Source of the DNA: Methylobacterium sp. WSM2598 | Lineage (GTDB): Bacteria > Pseudomonadota > Alphaproteobacteria > Rhizobiales > Beijerinckiaceae | Reading direction: 5' to 3' | Length of the DNA: 64,000 bases | Assembly (NCBI RefSeq): GCF_000379105.1 | Contig: NZ_KB900609.1 | Location: forward strand, 1,301,347-1,365,346 | In this document: piece by piece, positions 1-8,328 of the stretch | Layout of the letters: each line of letters starts with the position of its first letter | How positions within the stretch are numbered: position 1 is the stretch's first letter | Position numbers and translations under genes: made by a program | The notes under the pieces: generated by a model | The model's input: the letters and a program-made list of their open reading frames with translations, nothing else | The model's database searches: none | Told to the model about the DNA's origin: nothing

Positions 1-626
1 GGGCGGCGCTGCCGGCGGGCCTCCTGATCTTCGGCCTCGCGGTGACCTTCTGGTTCGGGCTCGGGGCCGCGCGGGCCCGCCGGGCCGGCGCGCGCGAGCG
101 CGAGCGGGCCCGGCGGGCGCCGGAGCCCGGCCCGACGCCCCTCGAGGTCAAGCTCGAGCAGATGCTGACCGAGGCGCGGGTGATGCTGCCCGGGGCGCAG
201 GCGCTGCTCGGCTTCCAGCTCGTCATCACCTTCACGGATTCCTTCGAGGCGCTGCCCTTCGCCGCCCGGGCCGTCCACATGGCGGCGCTCGGGCTGATCG
301 CGCTCACGGTGATCTGGCTCGTCGCCCCCGCCGCCTTCCACCGCATCGTCTACGCGGGGGAGGACGCGCCGGAGGTCCACCGCCTCGGGACGCGCTTCCT
401 GCTCGCCGCGAGCGTGACGCTGGCCCTCGGCATCGCGGCCGATCTCGGCGTCGTCCTCGCCAAGGTGCTGGAATCCGGTCGCGCGGGCCTCGCGGGCGGG
501 ATCCTCTGCCTGTGCGGCCTCCTCGGCCTCTGGCACGCGGCGCCGCTGGTGCTGCGCCGCCGGGCCGCGGGCGCCGGGCGGGGCGACGCGCCGCGCGCGG
601 CCGGGGAGCCCGGCGGGCCGGCATGA
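1..626 (+). CDS. DUF6328-like integral membrane protein (5' end outside window)
   Basis: The reading frame is open from the first bases of the window, so the start lies upstream. The visible part begins with a hydrophobic stretch, then an Arg-rich cytoplasmic linker, then a block resembling the DUF6328 family: a short helix around LEVKLEQMLTEARVMLPGAQ followed by three or four hydrophobic segments. The GTG at 42 could be used as a start, but it would cut into the first membrane segment, so a longer gene is more likely. The family has no established function. The protein ends in an Arg/Ala-rich cytoplasmic tail. The next gene runs convergently 29 bases away. Family assignment is from memory of the motif and is moderate. 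Confidence 0.6.
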   Translation, partial: AALPAGLLIFGLAVTFWFGLGAARARRAGARERERARRAPEPGPTPLEVKLEQMLTEARVMLPGAQALLGFQLVITFTDSFEALPFAARAVHMAALGLIALTVIWLVAPAAFHRIVYAGEDAPEVHRLGTRFLLAASVTLALGIAADLGVVLAKVLESGRAGLAGGILCLCGLLGLWHAAPLVLRRRAAGAGRGDAPRAAGEPGGPA

Positions 627-655
627 GGGGATGAGGCCGCGCCGGGCCGGCCCCG

Positions 656-1819
656 CTACTCCGCCAGGTCCCGCATCACCCGGATCAGCTCCGCCTTGCC
701 CTCGAAGCCGATGCCCGGCAGGTCGGGCATGACGATGTGCCCGTCCTCGACCCGCACCCCGTCCGGGAAGCCGCCGTAGGGCTGGAACAGGTCCGGATAG
801 CTCTCGTTCCCGCCGAGCCCGAGCCCCGCCGCGATGTTGAGCGACATCTGGTGCCCGCCATGCGGGATGCAGCGGGCGGGCGACCAGCCGAATTCCGCGA
901 GCACGTCGAGGATGCGCAGGTACTCGACGAGCCCATAGGCGAGGGCGCAGTCGAATTGCAGCCAGTCGCGGTCCGGCCGCATCCCGCCGTAGCGCAGGAG
1001 GTTGCGGGCGTCCTGGTGCGAGAAGAGGTTCTCGCCCGTCGCCATCGGCCCCGGATAGAAGCCGCCGAGCGCCGCCTGCAGGGCGTAGTCGAGGGGGTCG
1101 CCCGCCTCCTCGTACCAGAACAGCGGGTAGTCCCGCAGCATCTTGGCGTAGGCGATGGCGGTCTCGAGGTCGAAGCGCCCGTTCGCGTCGACGGCGAGCC
1201 GCGCCTGACCGCCGATCTCGGCCAGCACGGCCTCGATGCGGCGGCGATCCTCGGCCAGGGAGGCGCCGCCGATCTTCATCTTCACGACCGTGTAGCCGCG
1301 GTCGAGGTAGCTGCGCATCTCCGCCCGCAGCGCCGCGTCGTCCTTGCCCGGATAGTAGTAGCCCCCGGCCGCGTAGACGAAGACGCGCGGGTCGGCCTCC
1401 CGGCCCTCCCGCTCCGCCAGCATCCGGAAGAGCGGCTTGCCGGCGATCTTCGCGGCCGCGTCCCAGACCGCCATGTCGAGGGTGCCCACCGCCACCGAGC
1501 GCTCGCCGTGGCCGCCGGGCTTCTCGTTGCGCATCAGCGCGGCCCAGATCCGGTGCGGGTCGAGGGTGTCCCCGGCCTCGCTCAGCAGGCTCTCGGGGGG
1601 CGCCTCCAGCAGGCGGTCGCGGAAGCGCTCGCGGATCAGCCCGCCCTGGCCGTAGCGGCCGTTGGAGTTGAAGCCGTAGCCGACGACCCGGCGCCCGTCG
1701 CGCACCACGTCGGTGACCACCGCGACGAGGCTCGTCGTCATCTTCGTGAAGTCGATATAGGCGTTGCGGATCGGCGAGGCGATCGGCTTGGTGATCTCGC
1801 GGACGTCGACGATGCGCAT
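656..1819 (-). CDS. tarD: D(-)-tartrate dehydratase, enolase superfamily
   Basis: Dehydrates D-tartrate to oxaloacetate in the cytoplasm, using Mg2+. The 387-residue protein matches the characterised Bradyrhizobium TarD almost collinearly. The KMK motif is at residues 180-182, with the likely base K182. Metal ligands are D211 (VDANG), E237 (FWYEE) and E263 (ATGEN), and the second catalytic residue is H320 in CIPHGGHQ. The N-terminal capping region with SPIRNAYIDF and GYGFNSNGRYGQGG is also typical. The gene stands alone; no tartrate transporter or regulator is adjacent. The start at 1819 gives the same N-terminus as the family apart from two residues. Other acid-sugar dehydratases of the superfamily are the alternative, but the degree of motif match makes TarD strongly preferred. 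Confidence 0.92.
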   Translation of the reverse strand: MRIVDVREITKPIASPIRNAYIDFTKMTTSLVAVVTDVVRDGRRVVGYGFNSNGRYGQGGLIRERFRDRLLEAPPESLLSEAGDTLDPHRIWAALMRNEKPGGHGERSVAVGTLDMAVWDAAAKIAGKPLFRMLAEREGREADPRVFVYAAGGYYYPGKDDAALRAEMRSYLDRGYTVVKMKIGGASLAEDRRRIEAVLAEIGGQARLAVDANGRFDLETAIAYAKMLRDYPLFWYEEAGDPLDYALQAALGGFYPGPMATGENLFSHQDARNLLRYGGMRPDRDWLQFDCALAYGLVEYLRILDVLAEFGWSPARCIPHGGHQMSLNIAAGLGLGGNESYPDLFQPYGGFPDGVRVEDGHIVMPDLPGIGFEGKAELIRVMRDLAE

Positions 1820-2430
1820 GCGCGGCCCTCCTGTCGGGCCGCGCAGCTAAGCAACATTCGCCGAAGGGGTCACCGGTTCGGCGGCGAACGATGATGCGAG
1901 ACGAGGCTGAGCCGGATTGCCGATGCCATTCGGCTCAGCCGGGCGGCGCGGGCGGACCTCGCCGGCGGCGAAACGGTCCCGACCTTCGACCTCGCGGCGA
2001 CGCCGCAGGGCATGGCGCGCGACGGTCACGGGCTCGCCCGGCTGCCGCGCCCGCGCGGGGCCCGCCGAGGCCGACATCCCCCTCGACATGCGGCTGTTCC
2101 GCTCGCTCGCGCACCGCAGGCACGCGGCGGACGCGCTGCGGGCACGGCTCACCGGACCCAGAGGCGCGCGCGCCCGCCCCGCGCCGGGCACTCGGGGCGG
2201 CCTTCGACCGGGTCCGGAACCCGGCGCGCCGCGCTGCGCCGCCGCGAGCGGTCCGGTGATCAGGAAGTGGGTGTGAACCATCGGCATCGTCGGCGTCAGC
2301 GAGTCCTCGGGTGCCGCGCACCCCCGTTTCCGCTTGTCTCTCGCCGGTCATCGATTCGCAACGACTCTTGTTCCATCACCATCCCGAACATAGCCCGCGG
2401 CTGTTGATTCGCGCGCGACGCCCTCCTTCT
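1820..2430. other. Gene-poor stretch with possible coding remnants
   Basis: No intact gene is convincing here. On the plus strand, about 1917-2040 reads as a protein-like stretch (ADAIRLSRAARADLAGG), and about 2070-2150 reads as another (AEADIPLDMRLFRSLAH) in a different frame. This is what a decayed, frameshifted gene would look like, but I do not recognise the family. Open frames also exist on the minus strand; they look like composition-driven shadows. Confidence 0.3.
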
Positions 2431-2546
2431 TCGAATTTCTCGCGAAACCCCCGCCGGAGGCGTTTTGAATCTGTTTTAAAGGTTTTAGAATCTGAGTTTC
2501 AGGTCCGAATCCCGCCGCGGCATCAAGCGGTTAAGCCGCGATTCGC
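2431..2546. other. AT-rich tract beside iterons (possible unwinding region)
   Basis: In a window that is otherwise extremely GC-rich, about 2435-2505 contains runs such as GAATCTGTTTTAAAGG and TTTTAGAATCTGAG, with GAATCTG repeated directly. A small inverted repeat GCGG-TTAAG-CCGC follows near 2527-2539. Its position just before the iterons and DnaA-like boxes is what a DNA unwinding element would have. This is inference from arrangement only. Confidence 0.4.
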
Positions 2547-2624
2547 GGATCGATGTACGGGATTGACGGATCGATGTACGGCGTTGACGGATCGATGTAC
2601 GGGGCAAGCCGGAACGAAGTACGG
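2547..2624 (+). repeat. Iteron array I (four GATCGATGTACGG-like units)
   Basis: GGATCGATGTACGG occurs at 2547, 2568 and 2589, exactly 21 bp apart (two helical turns). A fourth diverged unit, GGAACGAAGTACGG, lies at 2611. Exact spacing of two helical turns is the hallmark of replication-initiator iterons. The same GTACGG core recurs at 2717-2726 and in a second cluster near 14.5-14.7 kb. The likely binder is the RPA-type initiator encoded at 20995-22275; that link is inference. Confidence 0.7.
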
Positions 2625-2647
2625 CGGCCCGTGACGAATCCTTGAAA

Positions 2648-2676
2648 TTGTCCACAGGCCAGGGGGGTTGTCCACA
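2648..2676 (+). promoter_or_regulatory. Two DnaA-box-like sites (TTGTCCACA)
   Basis: TTGTCCACA occurs at 2648-2656 and 2668-2676, 20 bp apart in the same orientation. It differs from the strong E. coli DnaA box TTATCCACA at one base. The pair lies between two iteron blocks, as in many iteron plasmid origins that need host DnaA. Confidence 0.55.
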
Positions 2677-2694
2677 GACCGGGCAGGAACTCGG

Positions 2695-2737
2695 TTTTTG
2701 TCATCCGGGCAGGGACCGAAGTACGGAGTTTTTGTCA
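2695..2737 (+). repeat. Composite iteron TTTTTGTCA / CGAAGTACGG / TTTTTGTCA
   Basis: TTTTTGTCA at 2695-2703 and 2729-2737 flanks CGAAGTACGG at 2717-2726. The same composite unit (TTTTGTCA, about 13 bp, then CGAAGTACGG) is repeated in the second cluster at 14520-14697, so this is a specific shared element rather than chance. Confidence 0.65.
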
Positions 2738-2946
2738 GGCCGCGACGGCAGGCGCGGCCCCGCCCTCGCGGGCCGCTCGGGCGCCGCGCACGCTCCTGGA
2801 CGCGTTGGGGTTTTCGTCGGTGCCGCGCGGACCGGAGCGGGGCTCGCCCGGCCCTCGCGGCGGCGGCGCGCGCGGCGTGTCCGCTGAGGATGCGCGTCCC
2901 CCGACATTTTCGCCGCCGGACCGGGGAAGGCTGCGGCGCGGGACGC

Positions 2947-3390
2947 TCAGCGTCCGGCTTGGCGCCAGAACACCGGCAGGCTCGCCCGCAGCCCGTCCCT
3001 GAGGTCCTTCGGGAGCAGCGCCATGATCTTGCGGTCGTGCGCCGTCATGGCGTTGCGCACCTCGTCGGCGCGGGCGGCGCCGGCCTGGGTGACGAACAGC
3101 CCCTGCGCCCGCCCGTCGACCGGCTGCCGCAGCACCAGGCCGAGCGCGTCGAGCCGCGCCGTGATCGGCGCCATGTTGGCGCGCTTGATGCTGAGTTCGC
3201 TGCCGATCTCGGTCTGCGTCACGCCGGGATTCGCCGCGACGAGGACCAGGACCGACGCCTCGGTGGGCGTCAGGCCGAGCCGGCCGAGATCCTGACCCAG
3301 CTCGGCCATCAGGGCGTTCGACGCGCGGCGCAGCTGGTAGCCGAGCAGGTCGTTGAGCGGGCTGTGCAGGCGCGGGGGCTTCGACGTCAC
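2947..3390 (-). CDS. MarR family transcriptional regulator of the ferulate genes
   Basis: A 147-residue winged-helix regulator. The recognition region is around VTQTEIGSELSIKRANMAPI and the wing around DGRAQGLFVTQAG, with N- and C-terminal dimerisation helices of typical MarR length. It is transcribed divergently from the vanillin dehydrogenase gene 83 bp away. In other proteobacteria, MarR proteins in this position (for example FerC of Sphingobium) repress ferulate genes and are released by the CoA thioester. The same role is inferred here. The candidate operator TTATG-N8-CATAA lies between the two genes. Confidence 0.88.
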   Translation of the reverse strand: MTSKPPRLHSPLNDLLGYQLRRASNALMAELGQDLGRLGLTPTEASVLVLVAANPGVTQTEIGSELSIKRANMAPITARLDALGLVLRQPVDGRAQGLFVTQAGAARADEVRNAMTAHDRKIMALLPKDLRDGLRASLPVFWRQAGR

Positions 3391-3428
3391 CCCGGCCCCT
3401 TAGAGCACCCCGTTGCGGCCCGCAAATT

Positions 3429-3446
3429 TTATGCTATGAACCATAA
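3429..3446. promoter_or_regulatory. Candidate MarR operator in the divergent promoter
   Basis: TTATG at 3429-3433 and CATAA at 3442-3446 form an inverted repeat with an 8-bp spacer. It lies in the only AT-rich part of the 83-bp space between marR and the aldehyde dehydrogenase. Size and position suit a MarR dimer site controlling both genes. Confidence 0.5.
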
Positions 3447-3473
3447 CAATACCGAGGGGAAGCGACGAGGGGG

Positions 3474-4919
3474 ATGATGCCGATGGCCGGGGTGTCGGGC
3501 GGCGTGGCCGCCGCTGCCGAGCGCGTGCTCGTGCGGCACGATCCGATCACCGGGGAGGTGGCGAGCCGGGTGCCGGCCTGCGGGCCGGACGAGGCCGTGG
3601 CGGTGGCCGACGCGGCCGCGGCGGCGTTCCCGGCCTGGGCCGACCTGGGACCGAACGCGCGCCGCGCCGCGCTGATGCGCGCCGCCGCGCAGATCGAGGC
3701 GAGGGCGGAGGCCTTCGTCGCGGCGATGATGGGCGAGGTCGGCGCCACCGCGGGCTGGGCGCGGTTCAACGTGACGCTCGCCGCCTCCATGCTGCGCGAG
3801 GCCGCGGCCCTCACCACCCAGGTCGGCGGCGAGGTGATCCCGTCCGACAAGCCCGGCTGCCTCGCCATGGCCATGCGCGAACCGGCCGGGATCGTGCTCG
3901 GCATCGCGCCCTGGAACGCCCCGGTGATCCTGGGCGTGCGGGCGGTCGCGGTGCCCCTCGCCTGCGGCAACGCGGTGATCCTGAAGGGGTCCGAACTCTG
4001 CCCCCGCACCCACGCGCTGATCGCCGAGGCGCTCCGGGCGGCGGGCCTGCCGGAGGGCGTGGTCGGCTACGTGGCGAACCGGCCCGAGGAGGCGGGCGAG
4101 GTCGTCGGCGCCCTGATCGACCACCCGGCGGTGCGCCGGGTCAACTTCACCGGATCGACGGCGGTCGGGCGCGTCGTCGCCAAGCGCGCGGCCGAGACCC
4201 TGACGCCCTGCCTCCTGGAACTCGGCGGCAAGGCGCCGCTCCTGGTGCTGGAGGATGCGGATCTCGACGAGGCCGTGCGGGCGGCGGCGTTCGGGGCCTT
4301 CATGAACCAGGGCCAGATCTGCATGTCGACGGAGCGGATCATCGTCGTCGACGCGGTGGCGGAGGCCTTCGTGGCGAGGTTCCGCGCCAAGGTGGAGACC
4401 CTGGCGGTGGGCGATCCCCGCGACGGCCGCGCGCCGCTCGGCGCCGTCGTCGACCGCCGCACCGTCGCGCATGTGGGCGCCCTGGTGGAGGCGGCGCTGG
4501 CCGAGGGGGCCGTGCTCGTGGCCGGCGGCCCGGCCGCGGGCGTGCTGATGCCCGCCCACGCGGTCGACCGGGTGACGCCGGACATGCGGCTGTTCCGGGA
4601 GGAGAGCTTCGGGCCGGTCGTGGCGATCGTGCGCGCCCGGGACGAGGCGCACGCGGTCGCCCTCGCCAACGACACCGATTACGGCCTCTCGGCGGCGGTC
4701 TTCACCCGCGACACGGCGCGGGGCCTGCGGGTCGCCCGCCGCATCCGCTCCGGGATCTGTCACGTCAACGGCCCGACCGTCCACGACGAGGCCCAGATGC
4801 CGTTCGGCGGCGTCAAGGCCTCCGGCTACGGCCGCTTCGGCGGCAGGGCCGGGATCGACGCCTTCACGGAGCTGCGCTGGATCACGATCGAGACCCAGCC
4901 CGGCCATTACCCGATCTGA
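3474..4919 (+). CDS. vdh: Vanillin (aromatic aldehyde) dehydrogenase
   Basis: NAD(P)-dependent oxidation of vanillin or 4-hydroxybenzaldehyde to the acid. The 481-residue protein has all ALDH landmarks: PWNAP with N148, K171, the NFTGST cofactor loop near 224-229, E249 in LELGGK, and the nucleophile C283 in NQGQICMSTERI. That last motif is characteristic of the vanillin/salicylaldehyde dehydrogenase group. Several ATGs lie close together (3474, 3477, 3483) behind a GAGGGGG sequence, so the true start could be a few codons later. It is followed after 26 bp by the hydratase-lyase that would produce its aldehyde substrate, which supports the assignment. Confidence 0.88.
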   Translation: MMPMAGVSGGVAAAAERVLVRHDPITGEVASRVPACGPDEAVAVADAAAAAFPAWADLGPNARRAALMRAAAQIEARAEAFVAAMMGEVGATAGWARFNVTLAASMLREAAALTTQVGGEVIPSDKPGCLAMAMREPAGIVLGIAPWNAPVILGVRAVAVPLACGNAVILKGSELCPRTHALIAEALRAAGLPEGVVGYVANRPEEAGEVVGALIDHPAVRRVNFTGSTAVGRVVAKRAAETLTPCLLELGGKAPLLVLEDADLDEAVRAAAFGAFMNQGQICMSTERIIVVDAVAEAFVARFRAKVETLAVGDPRDGRAPLGAVVDRRTVAHVGALVEAALAEGAVLVAGGPAAGVLMPAHAVDRVTPDMRLFREESFGPVVAIVRARDEAHAVALANDTDYGLSAAVFTRDTARGLRVARRIRSGICHVNGPTVHDEAQMPFGGVKASGYGRFGGRAGIDAFTELRWITIETQPGHYPI

Positions 4920-4945
4920 TTTCGGCACCAGGAGAGGACAGAGAG

Positions 4946-5797
4946 ATGTCGCAGGAGCGCAGCGAGCGGGACACCGTCGCCTTCGAGGTGATCGACCGGG
5001 TGGCCTGGGTCCGCTTCAACCGGCCCGAGAAGCGGAACTGCATGTCGCCCAAGCTCAACCGGCGCATGATGGAGGTCATCGACGAGCTGGAATTCCGCCA
5101 GGACGTCGGCGTGCTGGTGCTCACCGGCGAGGGCAGCGCGTGGTCCGCCGGGATGGACCTCAAGGAGTATTTCCGCGAGACCGAGGCCCAGGGGCTCGCC
5201 GGCACCCGCAAGGCGCAGCGCGAGAGCTACGGCTGGTGGCGCCGCCTGCGCTGGTACCAGAAGCCGACGATCGCCATGGTCAACGGCTGGTGCTTCGGGG
5301 GCGGCTACGGCCCGCTCTTCGCCTGCGACCTCGCCTTCGCGGCCGAGGAGGCGCAGTTCGGGCTGAGCGAGATCAACTGGGGCATCCTGCCGGGCGGCGG
5401 CGCCAGCAAGGTCGCGGTGGAACTCACCTCGTTCCGCAACGCCATGTACCACGCCCTGACGGGCGAGACGATCGACGGCCGCAAGGCCGCGGCCTGGGGC
5501 TTCGTCAACGAGGCGGTGCCGGCCGGGCAGCTCAGGGCCCGGGTGAGCGAGGTGGCGGCCCTGCTCCTCGCCAAGAACCCGACCGCCCTCAAGGCGACCA
5601 AGGACGCGATCCGCCGCGTCCGCGAGATGACCTACGACAACGCCGAGGATTACCTGGTCCGGGCGCAGGAGGCGGCCAACAGCTACGACGGCGAGGGCCG
5701 CAAGGAGGGCATCCGCCAGTTCATCGACGAGAAGTCCTACAAGCCGGGCCTCGGCGCCTACGACCTGCGCAGGACCGCCTCCGCCAATCCTGCCTGA
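4946..5797 (+). CDS. ech: Hydroxycinnamoyl-CoA (feruloyl-CoA) hydratase-lyase
   Basis: A crotonase-superfamily enzyme that hydrates feruloyl-CoA or p-coumaroyl-CoA and cleaves it to vanillin or 4-hydroxybenzaldehyde plus acetyl-CoA. The 283 residues match the characterised HCHL family throughout: RPEKRNCMSPKLNRRM near the N-terminus, SAGMDLKEYFRE, the oxyanion region GWCFGGGYGPLFACDLAF, the catalytic-Glu segment FGLSEINWGILPGGG, and the C-terminal GLGAYDL. A ribosome site AGGAGA is visible about 10 bp before the ATG. Second gene of the ferulate operon. Confidence 0.93.
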   Translation: MSQERSERDTVAFEVIDRVAWVRFNRPEKRNCMSPKLNRRMMEVIDELEFRQDVGVLVLTGEGSAWSAGMDLKEYFRETEAQGLAGTRKAQRESYGWWRRLRWYQKPTIAMVNGWCFGGGYGPLFACDLAFAAEEAQFGLSEINWGILPGGGASKVAVELTSFRNAMYHALTGETIDGRKAAAWGFVNEAVPAGQLRARVSEVAALLLAKNPTALKATKDAIRRVREMTYDNAEDYLVRAQEAANSYDGEGRKEGIRQFIDEKSYKPGLGAYDLRRTASANPA

Positions 5798-6144
5798 ATC
5801 CGCAGGACCGGCCACGCCTGCGCCGCACCGGTGATCCCTTCGCCGGTGATCCCCTCGGCGGAGGAGGCCTCGCCCGTGCGGGACCCGCCTTCCTCGCCGA
5901 CCCGGCGGCCGGTGCGGCGACGGAGGCGGGCCCCGCACGGAACCTGAGCTGCGGCCCGACTCGACGGGTCGTGCGCCCCGCGGCAGAGACCACCGATCGG
6001 CACGCCACCCCGCGCTTCCGGCCTCGGCAGCGTGAGGACGGCGCTCGCCTCGACCCGGTTCTTCCCCTGCGTCAAGAACGGGGGTGAGCCGATCCGCGCA
6101 CAGCCGGGCACGCCGCGTCGTGCCGCGTGAGGGACGCCCAATCC
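5798..6144. other. Spacer inside the ferulate operon, no gene seen
   Basis: About 350 bp between ech and the CoA ligase. It contains a short direct repeat (CCGGTGATCCC near 5829 and 5844) but no convincing gene, and no clear terminator. A separate promoter for the ligase gene is possible. Confidence 0.4.
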
Positions 6145-8259
6145 ATGACAGATCTTGCTCGCTTGCTGCGGCCCGCCTCGGTCGCGATCGTCGGGGCCTC
6201 CGACAAGCCGGGTGCGCTCGGCGCCTCGGTCCTCGCCAACCTGGAGCGCGCCGGGTACTGCGGCGCGATCCACCTCGTCAACCCCAACCGGGCGGAGATC
6301 GGCGGGCGGCCCTGCCTGCCCTGCGTCGAGGCGCTGCCGGACGGGGTGGACGCCGCCGTGCTGGCCATCCCGCGCGCCGCCGTGCTGCCGGCGATCCGGG
6401 CGCTGGCGGCGCGGCGGGCCGGGGCGGCGGTGGTGTTCTCGGCCGGCTTCGCGGAGGGCGGCGAGGCCGGCCGCGCCGAGCAGGATGAGATCGCCCGGAT
6501 CGCCGGCGAGGCCGGCATGGTCGTCGAGGGGCCCAATTGCCTGGGCCTCGTCAATTTCGTCGACGGCGTGCCCCTCACCTTCGTGGAACTGCCCGGGACC
6601 CGGCTCGCGAGCCGCCCGGGCATCGGGATCGTCTCGCAATCCGGCGCCATGGCGGCGGTGCTCGCCGTGACGCTGCAGGCGCGCGGGCTCGGCCTGTCCT
6701 ACTCGGTCTCGACCGGCAACGAGGCCGCGAGCGGCGTCGAGGACTACGTCGAGTTCCTGGTCGAGGATCCCGACACGCGGGTGATCGTCCTGATCGTCGA
6801 GCAGTTCCGCAAGCCCGCGCGGTTCCTGGCGGCGGCCCGGCGGGCCCACGCGGCCGGCAAGCCGGTCGTCCTGCTCCATCCCGGGCGCGGCGAGGCCGCC
6901 CGCCGCTCGGCCGCCACCCATACGGGGGCGCTCGCGGGCGATTACGACCTCATGCGCCTCAAGGTCGAGGACGCCGGCGTGAGCCTGGTGCCCACCCTGG
7001 AGGAGCTCGCCGACGTCGCCGAGATCCTGCTGCGCTGCCCGCCGCCCGGGTCCGGGGGGAGCGCCGTGCTGGTGGAGTCGGGCGCCTACAAGGCCCTGAC
7101 CCTCGACCTCGCCGAGGAGGTCGGCCTCGACCTCCCGGCCATCGCGGATGCCGACAGCCCGGGCCTGCGCGCCGCGCTGCCGGATTTCGTGCCCGTCAGC
7201 AACCCGGTCGACCTGACCGCCCAGGGGCTGGTCGACCCCGACCTCTACCGGCGCGCGCTCGCCGCGCTCCTCGACGATCCCCGCTTCGGCGCGATCCTGC
7301 TCGGCATCATCCAGACCGACGAGACCACGGCGCGCCTCAAGTTCCCGCCGATCATCGCGGCCCTGCGCGAGCTTCGGCCGGGCAAGCCGGTGGTCTTCGC
7401 CGGGCTCGACGAGGGCGCGGCCGTTCCGCCGGACGGCCTCGCGGCCCTGCGCGACCTCGGCGTGCCCTGCTTCCCGTCGGGCGAGCGGGCCGTGCGGGCC
7501 CTCGCCGCGGTGGCGCGGCGGTCCGGCCGCCGGATCGCCACCGCGGCGGCCGCGCCGGCCGCGCCGGCCCTGGCCCGGAACCTGGCCCGGAACCTGGCCG
7601 GGGTGGTGCCGGAATACGCCGCCAAGGCGGCCCTCGCCCCGCTCGGGGTGCCCTTCCCGGAGGGCCGCATGGCCACGACCCTGGCGGAGGCCCTGCGCGC
7701 CGCCGAGGTCCTCGGCTACCCGGTCGTGCTCAAGGCGCAATCGGCCGAGCTGTCCCACAAGAGCGACGCGGGCGGCGTGATCGTCGGCCTGCGGGACGCG
7801 CAGGCCCTCGCGGAGGGCTGGGAGCGCCTGGCGGCCAACGTCGCGCGCCACCGGCCCGGCCTCGTCCTCGACGGCGTGCTGGTCGAGCGGATGGGCCCGC
7901 GCGGCGTCGAACTGATCCTGGGCGGCCGCAACGACCCCGAATGGGGCCCGGTCGTGCTCGTGGGCTTCGGCGGCGTGCAGGCGGAGGTGCTGAAGGACGT
8001 GCGCCTGCTCTCGCCCGGCATGGACGAGGCGGCGATCGCGGCCGAGATCATGGCCCTGCGCTGCGCGGCCCTGCTCGACGGGTTCCGGGGCGCGGCGCGG
8101 TGCGACGTGGCGGCGGTGGCCCGCCTGGCCGCCGCCCTCGGCCGCACCCTCGCGGGAGAGCCGCGCATCCGCGAGATCGATCTCAATCCGGTGGTCGTCT
8201 ACCCGGCCGGCGAGGGCGCGCTCGCCCTCGACGCGCTGATGCTGGTCGCGCCGGCCTGA
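6145..8259 (+). CDS. NDP-forming acyl-CoA ligase, probably feruloyl-CoA synthetase (FerA type)
   Basis: A fused alpha/beta ADP-forming acyl-CoA synthetase of 704 residues. The N-terminal CoA-binding Rossmann domain begins LLRPASVAIVGASDKPGALG. Next come the succinyl-CoA-synthetase-like flavodoxin domains, with the phospho-His loop ATHTGALAGDYD. The C-terminal ATP-grasp domain contains VLKAQSAELSHKSDAGGV and ends REIDLNPVVV. The ATG at 6145 aligns with the family N-terminus. In Sphingobium, the ferulate-activating FerA belongs to this class rather than the AMP-forming class. Placement after vdh and ech therefore suggests it makes the substrate of the hydratase-lyase. The exact substrate is inferred. 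Confidence 0.82.
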   Translation: MTDLARLLRPASVAIVGASDKPGALGASVLANLERAGYCGAIHLVNPNRAEIGGRPCLPCVEALPDGVDAAVLAIPRAAVLPAIRALAARRAGAAVVFSAGFAEGGEAGRAEQDEIARIAGEAGMVVEGPNCLGLVNFVDGVPLTFVELPGTRLASRPGIGIVSQSGAMAAVLAVTLQARGLGLSYSVSTGNEAASGVEDYVEFLVEDPDTRVIVLIVEQFRKPARFLAAARRAHAAGKPVVLLHPGRGEAARRSAATHTGALAGDYDLMRLKVEDAGVSLVPTLEELADVAEILLRCPPPGSGGSAVLVESGAYKALTLDLAEEVGLDLPAIADADSPGLRAALPDFVPVSNPVDLTAQGLVDPDLYRRALAALLDDPRFGAILLGIIQTDETTARLKFPPIIAALRELRPGKPVVFAGLDEGAAVPPDGLAALRDLGVPCFPSGERAVRALAAVARRSGRRIATAAAAPAAPALARNLARNLAGVVPEYAAKAALAPLGVPFPEGRMATTLAEALRAAEVLGYPVVLKAQSAELSHKSDAGGVIVGLRDAQALAEGWERLAANVARHRPGLVLDGVLVERMGPRGVELILGGRNDPEWGPVVLVGFGGVQAEVLKDVRLLSPGMDEAAIAAEIMALRCAALLDGFRGAARCDVAAVARLAAALGRTLAGEPRIREIDLNPVVVYPAGEGALALDALMLVAPA

Positions 8260-8328
8260 GGCCGGCGCCGCCGCGCGCGACGGGTCGGCGGAGGCCCGAG
8301 AAATCCTGCTGCGATCGGGAGGTTGGAC

